In this document: piece by piece, positions 34,536 to 45,000 of the stretch
Layout of the letters: the number at the start of each line of letters is the position of its first letter
Position numbering within the stretch: the first letter of the stretch is position 1
Assembly (NCBI GenBank): GCA_964517495.1
Contig: CAZFER010000039.1
Location: 1-56,172, forward strand
Length of the DNA: 56,172 bases
Direction: 5' to 3'
DNA from: CAZFER01 sp964517495
GTDB taxonomy: Bacteria > Hinthialibacterota > Hinthialibacteria > Hinthialibacterales > Hinthialibacteraceae
Notes under the pieces: model-generated
Told to the model about the DNA's origin: nothing
Databases searched by the model: none
What the model saw: only the letters and a program-made list of their open reading frames with translations
Position numbers and translations under genes: made by a program

Positions 34536-35228
34536 ATGAATCGAAATGAACTGGGGATCGCGGCTGTTTTACTGGCATTTATCTTAGCTGGTCTGGCTTA
34601 TGACCATTGGCGTGGAGCGAATAAGACAGCAGAGATTTCTGTTGTTCACTCCGATAAAACCCCGTTTGATTCAGGCACTTCTATCAAAGAACCGCCCAGA
34701 CAAGCTCAAGCAACTCTCACCATCCAGCATTTAAGCCCAACTGAGCAGTGGGTGCTCCAATATCTTAATCGAGCGAACCTTTCACAATTGATGGAAATAC
34801 CAGGAATAGGTGAGGCGATTGGAAAGCGAATTATTACCGAACGCAGGATAATCAAATCCTTTAAGAGCATGGAGGACGTCCTGGCCATAAATGGAATTGG
34901 TACCGCAAAATTTGAAGATATGCTCCAATTCATCCAAACTCTTCAAAATCGGACTCCAACCCCGTTAAGGCAAATTACACCCTTTATTCCTTTCTATCAG
35001 CGCAAAACACCCATAAAACAGCAGTTTTCCAATCAGCCGAAGAATCTTAATGCCGCCACAGCTGAAGACATCAAGGCCATTTCAGGTTTTGGTGATGCTT
35101 TAGCTGATTCTATTTTGAAAGCACGAGAGCAGAAGGGCAGATTTAAATCTTGGGATGAGTTGGATGCCATTTCAGGTATTGGGGAACAACGTTTGAAGCA
35201 GTTGAAGGAACATTTTATTCTCCGATAG
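34536..35228 (+). CDS. ComEA-like membrane-anchored DNA-binding protein with duplicated HhH units
   Basis: A 230-residue protein with an N-terminal membrane anchor (IAAVLLAFILAGLAYDHW, residues 8-25) and a soluble part. There are two ComEA-type units, each a pair of helix-hairpin-helix motifs: unit one has LMEIPGIGEAIGKRII (85-100) and AINGIGTAKF (117-126); unit two has NAATAEDIKAISGFGDALAD (172-191) and AISGIGEQRLK (211-221). ComEA binds incoming double-stranded DNA in transformation; most have one such unit. No comEC or comF lies here, so uptake is only suggested. A role in DNA repair cannot be excluded, given that the next gene (10 nt on) is a uracil-DNA glycosylase. Confidence 0.8.
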   Translation: MNRNELGIAAVLLAFILAGLAYDHWRGANKTAEISVVHSDKTPFDSGTSIKEPPRQAQATLTIQHLSPTEQWVLQYLNRANLSQLMEIPGIGEAIGKRIITERRIIKSFKSMEDVLAINGIGTAKFEDMLQFIQTLQNRTPTPLRQITPFIPFYQRKTPIKQQFSNQPKNLNAATAEDIKAISGFGDALADSILKAREQKGRFKSWDELDAISGIGEQRLKQLKEHFILR

Positions 35229-35237
35229 ATTTTAACT

Positions 35238-35948
35238 ATGACACCTAAGAAAATCATTGAACAGTTATTGGATGATATTCGTGGCCTTACTTTTTCTCCC
35301 CCGGTTACCCATGTTTATAATCCATTGATATATGCATGGCGATCCTACCAACAGTATATTGAGAAGTATGGATGTTCAAAGAAGGAAATCTTAATGATCG
35401 GGATGAATCCCGGGCCTTTTGGGATGGTGCAAACGGGGATTCCTTTTGGTGATGTTAGTATGGTTCGGGATTGGCTAAAAATCGAAAAGCCTGTATCAAA
35501 GCCCGAAATTGAGCATCCCAAGCGACCGGTGTTGGGCTTTGACTGTCCCCGTGGGGAAGTGAGTGGTAAAAGGCTGTGGGGATGGGCTTGTAATACCTTT
35601 GGAACTCCGGATGCCTTTTTTGAACGTTTCTTTATTTACAACTACTGCCCTCTCTGTTTTTTAGAAGAGTCGGGGCGTAACCGGACACCTGATAAATTAC
35701 CCAACGAAGAACGCATTCCCCTTTTAACAGCGTGTAATCATGCGCTTCATCGTCTTGTTGAATTTTACCAGCCTGACTATTTGATTGGGATCGGGGTATT
35801 TGCTGAACAGCGAATTAAAGAAGCCATTGGTCATTCGGATATTGAAACCATCAAGATCCTTCACCCCAGCCCCGCGAATCCTCATGCCAATAGAGGATGG
35901 GCGGAATCGGTTAACCGCACCCTTTTTGAACATGGGATTCGTGTTTGA
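35238..35948 (+). CDS. SMUG1-type uracil-DNA glycosylase
   Basis: A 236-residue base-excision enzyme. Motif 1 is GMNPGPFGMVQTGIPFG, with the catalytic-site Asn at N57; motif 2 is HPSPANPHANRGW, with His209 placed as the conserved His of human SMUG1. The middle has LGFDCPRGEVSGKRLWGWA and the NYCPLCF segment, typical of this family. SMUG1 removes uracil and oxidised pyrimidines. The family is widespread in animals and rarer in bacteria. It starts 10 nt after the ComEA-like gene and ends before a strong bidirectional terminator. Confidence 0.92.
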   Translation: MTPKKIIEQLLDDIRGLTFSPPVTHVYNPLIYAWRSYQQYIEKYGCSKKEILMIGMNPGPFGMVQTGIPFGDVSMVRDWLKIEKPVSKPEIEHPKRPVLGFDCPRGEVSGKRLWGWACNTFGTPDAFFERFFIYNYCPLCFLEESGRNRTPDKLPNEERIPLLTACNHALHRLVEFYQPDYLIGIGVFAEQRIKEAIGHSDIETIKILHPSPANPHANRGWAESVNRTLFEHGIRV

Positions 35949-35999
35949 GTTCGTTATCCCTCGATATCTGTAATATATAATAGTCTTCATGATAAAAAG

Positions 36000-36037
36000 A
36001 AAAAGGGCGGTGGCCTGTTGGCCACCGCCCGATTTTT
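36000..36037. terminator. Bidirectional terminator between SMUG1 and the giant gene
   Basis: GGGCGGTGGCC (36005-36015) and GGCCACCGCCC (36020-36030) form a perfect 11-bp stem with a 4-nt loop. On + it is followed by GATTTTT; on - by TTTTCTTTTTATC. It can end both convergent transcripts. Confidence 0.9.
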
Positions 36038-36055
36038 AGCTATTGTTCCAACCGA

Positions 36056-39000
36056 TTATTCGTTGGTGGGATGTGAATTCCCGGCGCCGAGGAAGATTGC
36101 TCCACTGGCAGGATTCGCAACACCCAGTAATGCATCGATACCAATTTGTCGACCGAAGTTAACACCACCGACTAACACACCGTTTGTTTTAGAAATCGCA
36201 GTTCCATCAAATTCTGGTTTGATAATACGGAACTTGGATTGCGGTGCGGCGGTATTTTCTTTTGAGCCGACGACCATATCGTTTACAACAGTCCTGAAGG
36301 TTGTGATTTCACGTCCACCAGGTGTTGTAAAGGAGTGCCCAGCAACTTCCACAGTATCATCACCAGTGATTTCTGTGATAGAGCCGGTACCGACGACGAC
36401 TTCCATACCGTTGGCTTCAATACCATCTATTTCAGCCAAGATCAGGTTGACACTGCCTGATGGGTTCTGAGCAACGTTGAAGGCAGTCACTATGTTCTGG
36501 GTGCCTGGGGCACTTGAAGCATAGGAGAAGCCATCGACAGCCTTGGTTCCATCGGGTCGTTCAACAACTGTCGGAATAATTACGGTCAGGTGACTATTAA
36601 TCACATCACCATTAGGCCGTGTGGCGTTACCGGTATCATCGCCATTGCTGGCAGCAACGATTTCGTTGATACCATCACCATTGATATCACCAATGGCATA
36701 GTTGGCTCCACCGTTACCTTGATAGGTTGGGAAGAAGGCGGCAAAGGCTTTCTGAAGTGGAACAGGATTACCATTTTCAGTAATCGGGTTACCATCATCA
36801 TCCAAGCTATTGTGGACTTCTGCTCCAGCAAATCCTTCACCTTCGGTTTGCTGCACATCAATGACCCTGAAGAGAGTTCTTGAAGATGCGCTATTGCCCT
36901 GACCAACGATCAATTCGTCAATGCCATCGTTATCCACATCACCAGCGGCGATGGAGATAAAGCCTTCAGCATTTTGATTCAATGCCGGTCCGGCCAAACC
37001 TTGGAACTGACCAACCAGTTTCCATTCGAAGCCAGCACCTTGTGCCTTATGGTTGTACATAAACAAGCGTACTAATGAGGTTCCACCAAAGCCTTGGGCC
37101 ACTGCGATTTGCGGGGTTGCAGTGCCAATGAAGTTACCAACGGCAACTGGCATATCACCGTACTCATAATCAATCGGGTTCGGGCTTTGGATGGGGAATG
37201 CATGTTCAGGAGTTAGAACAGGTTCTCCGGTCCTCATGTCACGAACGATGAAGCGGTTCGGCAGAATTGAGTTATTGGTAATGGTTGTGTTGGTGAGGAC
37301 CATGTCTGGATCACCATCCATGTCGACATCACCCACCGCAACATACACGCCACGATCAATACCACCACCAATAACACTTACATTGGTAATACCGTTCAAC
37401 GCAGGTCGTACATTTGCACCAACTGGTGTGCCAGAACGCGGATCGAAGTTCTTGAATTGGAGTTTACCTTCACCTTCGATTCCCTGGGCCAGTACAACTT
37501 CGTCGATTTCATCAACTGGTACAGCTGTTTCGAGCCTGATGTTGAGTGTCACTGTGGATTGTTGATCCGTATCAGTCGCACTCAGTTGGACGATGATACC
37601 TGTTTCAGCATCACTTGGTACGGTGACCTGGAGTTTAACAACGGTCTCTCCAGCCGAACTTTGTGAAGTTGAACTGATCAGGCTTTCATCGATTGGAATA
37701 CCATTCTGATCGGTAATTTGAGTTATGGTGAATACGTTGTTACCATCCGGATCAGTTGCGGTGAAGGTGAAGAATACGATATCACCCGGATTCGCGATCA
37801 CAGCACCGTTATCAAGGATGGGTCGTTGATCATCCTGTGCCAATCCAGCTGTTGCAACAATTTGCGGAGCCTGATTGGTGTTTTCGATCTCAACGGTTTT
37901 TTGACCACTTACATTCCACGTACCATTCGTGAAGGTAACATCAAGGACGAACGGATCGGCGTCTTTTGGACGGCCTGGCAGATCGGCCTCGTTGAACCCT
38001 GGTTTGTAGGTGTAAGTTACAGTCTTAACACTGGTACCTTCATCAACCACGTTCAACGCTGAAAGCGGGGCTGGTGTGGTAGTTTGCGTGAAGGAGAGTG
38101 GTTCGTCACCTGGATCAGTGGCTTTTAGTGTGATAACAAGCGTATCATCTTCTGCCACGTCAACTGAATCGCCAAGAGTGGCTGATTGATCTTCATCGCC
38201 GGAGACGATTGAAACAACTTCGAGTTCCGGAGTAGCAGCCGCGGGAACGATATTGACAGTAATGGTGCTGGTATCAGCAGCAATCGCATTACCATCTGAA
38301 TCTGTTCCACCCACTGCTGTTAGATCAATGCTAAATCTGGCGTTCTGAGTTTCACCCTTCACTGCAGTGTACAGAGGTTTGAAGGTAAAGGTCGCATCAG
38401 CAACACCACCGGCGAAGCTTTGGCTGAAGGCTGAATCACCTAACTGAGTATCATCGATCCAGGCTTCGAAAGCATCACTTGGTATTTCGGTGTCAATTGA
38501 AGCTCCCAATTCCACACTGTCTGAAGCGTTCGCATCTGTTGCCAACACATTGAGTTGAAGTATTGAGCCTTCAGGTACGGTGACTTCGCGAATATCAGAG
38601 CCAGCGATCTTGTTCCAGCCAGCCACTGATTCTTCTGCCGTAGTTTCAAGTACAGCACCTGCAGAGGTGGTTTCTGTACCTTTGAATGCATCGGCGAAGA
38701 GAGCTGGTTGGTTAAAGCTGACCGTGATCAATTCGCTGGTGGCTGAAACCGCACTGTCATCCACTGCAACAGTCTTGGCAGTCATCTGCTGATTGGTGTT
38801 ATTAAGAGCGGGTGTGACTGTCAAGGACAGAGCTAACTCGCTGCTTCCATCTTCAGAAGTGACCTTGAATGTTCCCTGGTCGGTGACGGCTTGGAAGCCA
38901 TCAAACGGTTCAGGTGAAACGATCCATTCGAGTGATGAAAGCAATCCGGGATCATTCGCCATAGAATCAAAGGTAATGCTGTCTTCTGCATTAACTCTGA

Positions 39001-42000
39001 ATGTCTGAGGCAGTTCGAGTTCTGCTCCATCACTTGATACAGTGATAATTGGTGTGGCATCAAGAGCGAAGGCGGCGGTTTGTTTGCTTTGGACATTGCC
39101 AACAGTGTCTGATGCATTCACAACGAAGTCAAAGGAAGTAAATGGTTTACCATTATCTGTTCCAGGAATGGTGACCACATACTGACCAGAGATGAGTGAT
39201 CCAGACTGTTGAGTATCTGTAATCAGTCTTTCAGATTCGGCAACAGTAAATCCATTGGCTATTAACTGAATATTGCCATAGTTCGAATTCGAGAATATAT
39301 CGAGTGGATCATCAACATTTTCGTTGATTGAAACTTCGATAGCCAGTTTCGAACCAGGATCGACAACAGAACCTGCGCTAACAACACTGCCTTCATTAAT
39401 AGGATCACCAGTTGAGTCAGAGGCATTGCCTTCTTGCAATCTAACAGTTATTGAACGGAAGAACGGGCCAACATTATCAACAGACACATCAGAGGAACTA
39501 TCAAGTACCTGAGTCCAAAGTGTGTTGAATGGTGTGTTCATCGCATCATCCATGAGTGATGGAGTTACGCGCACGATGAACTTGGCCGCTGGCAGCTGAT
39601 TAGCAAGTTCTGGTGATCTTACAGGTGAAACCCTAGCGTCATCAGATACAACCAAACTAAAGGTTGCAGTAATAACAGAGGGTTTGCCTGCTTCGACTTC
39701 AACACTGACCTGGTCAGCATTTGCAAGGGCCACACTGTCACTACCTTCATCGGTTAGGAAACCGGAAAGGTCAGCGGTGATGCTCTTTATCAATTGAGAT
39801 GCGGCAGTGTCCATATTTGAAGTGTTTAAGGTGAAGATCTTATTCGCATCATCACCCATGATATAACGGAAGCGATCGTTTCCATTATCTTCAATATTCG
39901 GGTTTGTGATGGTGTAAACGATTTGTAATGTGTCACCACCGGTCACACGGTTAGGCACACCAGTAATCTCATCAGTATCATCTGTTAGATTTGGTGCGAG
40001 GGGGAATCCATCGCGATCACCACTGATGAAGGTGAAGTCCGGAGGATTACCACGCTGTGTAACCTTAACATTCGTATCGACTGTTGGCCGTTGAGAATCG
40101 ACGGCGAATTTGAATGATTCAGTGGTTTCTTGACCAAATCGATCATCAACATCATCAATAAAGACGGTGATTTTTGCTTCTTTGTTGGGGTTCGCATCCG
40201 GTTGTACCTGGATAGCGGGGAGTCCAACAAGTTGTTTCAACATCGCGTTTGAAACATCCTTCGCAGAATCACCAGAATCAGCAATTCCATTACTGGTAAC
40301 CACGCCGGTTGTTTCAAGAATGGCACCGGTAGGAATCACGTTTTGTTCACCAATCAATGATGTATCAGCGAAAGCGATGTTATCGTTATTGCCTTGTTTG
40401 AAGTTGTAGAGGATATTCTTCCAGGTTGCTACAACCAGATCACCTTCTTCCTGAACCAGTGTGGTGGGAACCACCCGATCAACACTCTTGCGGAGTGCAT
40501 GTGGGAAGAGAGCGCTAAAGTCAGCGAAGATCTTTTCAGGGATATTGCCATCTTCATCTGTTGTGATCGTCGCTTGAACTTCGATAGTGTTACCTGGTTT
40601 CAATTCAACCGTCGAAGAGGATCCATCAACATTGTTACTACCGATTCCTAGTTTTGAGGCGCCTTCGGTGTCAGGCACACCATCCACTTTGACGAGCAGT
40701 GAGAAGACGGATGGGCCTTTGGCACCGATAGCAACTGGAATTGTTTTTGGACTATTCATTATGCTGTTGCCAAAGATGTCTTGGGCAGAGATATCGATCT
40801 GTATCGGCTGTTTGGACAATGGATTGCTGACAACCTTTACGGCATTGCGCACGAAGACAACGGAACGGGTTGGTGATTCGATGATAAATTCGCTGTAGGT
40901 TTTATCCATTGAGGAGCCTTCCAGACGAGTTATATCGTTACCCGGATCACTATCATCGACGTTGTCATTCAATTTAGCACGCCAGTTTAAGGTTGGTACA
41001 TTTAGATTGGCTGCTTCAGAGCCATCAACAACCATAGTGGCAGCCCAGACGATCCACTGAGATGGAGCGGCGTTTGCCAGCTGATTGGAGAGGGTTTGTT
41101 GTGCAGGTGCAATCGATCCAACATCCGCTGCATCAACACCATCAACTTCGCCATCATTCACTGCGATGACAATCTGCTGCATCACTCGTGGTCCCTGCGT
41201 ATCGATTTCGATGGGTGATCCATCTTTAGCTACGCTACTGCGTACCTCTGTTTGTTTATTGCTGGCAGTATCAGTTGCCCAAACAGCAATGCTTGCAGCT
41301 TCTGATCCATCATAGTAACTATTCAAGGCCAGTGGATTATTAACATCCAATGGGAATGTTGGATCAGTATTAATCGCTTTATTCTGGATGTTTTTGTTGC
41401 TGGTATCCGAACCCACCGTGAAGGTTACTTCAAACACCGCGTAGGTATCGGTAGGCAGAACATCAGCGAACAGGTGATCATCCCTCTGGCTTGAACTGAC
41501 TAATGTGGCGTTACTTAGATTTAGTGAGAAGTCGTTCGAATCGAAGTTGTGCTCAAGTGTGCCCAGCTGTCCTGGTATGGATGTACCTTGCTGTGCCCTT
41601 AAAGCGGTGAATATCTTATCACCCTTCACAGGAGCATCTTTGATCTTGTAGGTGGCTTTCATAACCGTACCGACTTTTACGCGCGTCGGGCGAACAATTT
41701 CATCTTTCGCAGCGTAAACGGCAGGCAGGTAATCCACGCCGGCTTCCTGGCTATCAGTGACTACGTCAAGAACGACGTTTTCGATTTTCGGCTTGTCGGA
41801 ATCCAACTGAACCGGGCTAGTAGTGACATCGGTCACATTACCAACGTGGTCGGACGCGCTTACAACAAAGTTTGCGCTTGCCACACTGGAGTTACCGAAC
41901 ACAATACCGGGACGTGGTTTCGAACCAACACCAACACCTTCCGGATTAAGAGATGGTTCAAAGCCGAAGAATGCGGTTAGTTTTGTGTTTGTGCTGGCTT

Positions 42001-45000
42001 TAATTTCGGCCGCTGAACTTGTGTCCCAAATCGTAGGTCCAGCACCAGTGAGTTTCCAGTTTGACGGGATAATGCTCTCAGCATTTCCACCATCAAAGGT
42101 CACAGGGTTAAATTTAGTTCCATCGATACTGACAAGCGATCTATCAGCGATTCCGTTGTTGTTGCCATGCGCATCATATGCCGCACCCCAGAGTGAGCCT
42201 GGGAATCCGATCGTTTGAGAAGCGCTCGGATAGTCAACTACAATTTGAATAGTCGCTGATGCACTTTTTGGATTCAATTCACTATCAGTCTGTTGATTGT
42301 TCTTTTCGAAGTATTTCACATCAACGGACGTGAGAGTTGGTGGAGTATTGTCAATACGGAAGGCTGGGGCATAGCTCACCGCTGTATTTCCAGCCTTATC
42401 GAATACGGTGACAGGAACAGTCGCTTCAGCAACAGAGGCTGCATTGCCGACTGAGGCTTCGTACGTAGCACGAATGACCTGAGAACCGATCTCGAACATA
42501 TCCTCGTTATCAGTAGGATTAATCTCAACAACGTCGCCACCAAATTTAGTGAAGTCGAACTGGACTTTTTGCGGAGAGGTAAAGACCGGGTCCGTTAGAC
42601 GGAAGCTGGTAACCACTCTGAGTTTATCTTCATTCTTAACAGTGGTTTTTGGTCCGATGGTATTTCCACCAACACCGGTTTGAGTATCATTCCGGTTAAT
42701 AGTGGATCCCAGTTTCTGGACAATCCAGTCATTGGTAGTCACATCACCATCGAAGTCACGCCGTATACCAATTGTATCGGTCACGTAGTTGATTTCGCGT
42801 GAAGCATCCATGACGACATCAAAGATATTGACCTGGCCAGAAGCAATGAAGAATTGATTCTTTGAGGTACTGCTGGCTGTCAATTTAGAGGCGTCGGTTG
42901 CGTAGAAGGTAATGTTTCCGCTTGTGGCTGGAGGCGGATCGCTAACGGCATTTTGCCATACTGCTAGTACGGTGTTTGCCGGAACCGTCACGCTACCTTG
43001 CGATTCATAATACACATTATTAGGTGCTTGGCGTTCAGTGTTATTTGTGAATTTGCTCAGGTCCGCGCTGAAGTCCATATTGCGTGCGCGGCGGTCGTTG
43101 AGGTCAGTGTTAAATTCGGCGGTGACCACATAAATTGAACCAGCACGCAAGAAGCCGTCGTCTGTCGGGTCATCCGGAATTGCCGGATGTTGCAGTTCGA
43201 CGATCACACGTTGGTTACCTGTTGCTGTTGGGTTTTTACCATCAACATCCAGTTTAACGGTTTTCACGGAGTTTTCTGCACCGCTCTTGGAAACAACGTT
43301 TACGGTACCTTGAGCATTGGCAGCACCGTTGGTGTGTTTGGCCGATGTATTGTCAACATCATCAGCACTGATGTTAAACGTAGCAAACGTAACGGTGGTT
43401 TCGCCTGCCAAGCCAGGATCAGAGACGTCAGGAATAAATTCAACAGTATCTGGTGTTTGAGTGCTTGACACACCAAATGCGCTCAGGTCGGCAGTGATAA
43501 AGTTGCTTGAGGCAAATGGACCACCACCGCCTTGACCTGGGAATTCATCATCTGCGGTACCACCACCAATTCGAACCACCAACTGCATGGTTGAGGTTCC
43601 GACGATGGTTGCGTTATCAATGCTTGAACTTACCAGATTTGTGCCATGCGCTTCATCCTGTACTAGCAGGTCAGAAACCAGATTATTGCTGATTTTAAGA
43701 CTGACGATAGCAGGTTCTGGTTCCTGGAAGTCAGCCAAGGCAACTGGCGTATGCAACTTATTAATGTTTCCACTGATATCACGTGAGGTAAACGTAACAA
43801 GGCGAACATCACCTGAACTAAGTACGGTATTCAAGTCCGCACCGGATCGTGGGATCAGATAGTACCATGTCGCGTAAGTAATCGATGTGTCAGCAGCCTG
43901 ATTAAGATCGGTAGCGCCGCCGGACAGATCAACCGTTTTTGTAACGTCAGGAAGAACATTATTTGCCCCTTCAACGAAATCGCTGAAGTCAGCCGTAATG
44001 GTTTTGAAAGTGTTAAAGTATGATTCGTTATCTTTCACGTTATATGGGAAGGTTGATAAACCACCAATAACGTTATCACCAACAGTTTCACCAAAATCAA
44101 CACCAATATACGGTGCAACATTCCCTGTATTGGACATTCCGGGTTCAGCATTTGCACCAAATGGTTCTTTGAAGCTAGTAGAAACGATAATCAAATCGCC
44201 TGCCTCAACAAAGAGGTTTGAATTTTGTACAAATGTTGGCACGCTATTCTTGAATCCAGCGATTGAACCAGACTGGGCAAGATCCAATACACTATCCGCA
44301 TATGGATCATAGTTGATTCCACTTTCCAGATCCGTCAATGAACGGTTGTCGGTTGAAGTAACCAAAACAACGGTTCTTGCATATTCTGGAGTGGCTTGTG
44401 TAAGCCTTGGCGTGGCAATCTGGTTGTTAAATCCAGGATAATTAACCAAGGTTGTAGTTGCCCGGTTAATATCAACAACCACTGGGTTACTCAGTGAGGA
44501 AGAACTAAAGTTAAAAGTACCGTCATGCAAGCGTGCTGACAATTGAGCATCTTCAAAGCTGACAGGCGTATTGACGGTGATTTCATTTTTGCTTTCCCAC
44601 GTTGCATACGCAACATCATTTGCTGAGTCAAGTTTACCCTCAACAAAGTTCCAGTGGTTAGTGACCAGTTTCTTATCAGAGGTCGTAACATATCCGACCT
44701 TACTGCTGGTCAAGTTATAAACAAACTGTTGCTTAATGTAATTGTTAACAGAGGTACCTGAAGGCAGCACATTGTCGGGATCAACGGCAGAATCAGTAGT
44801 CGGTTTAAATTTAACCACGACCTGCATTTTGCTGCCGTTTTGGGTTTCACTGGCTTGCGAAACCCCCAGTTTAGCAACTGCCCGGGTTACGTATTTAACA
44901 TCACCTGCACCAACATTGATTGGAGCATTAAGAATTTCAGGTGATTGTTTCAGGAGATTGAACGCATCGCTGCCCAATCCAGAACCACTCGGATAGCCAG

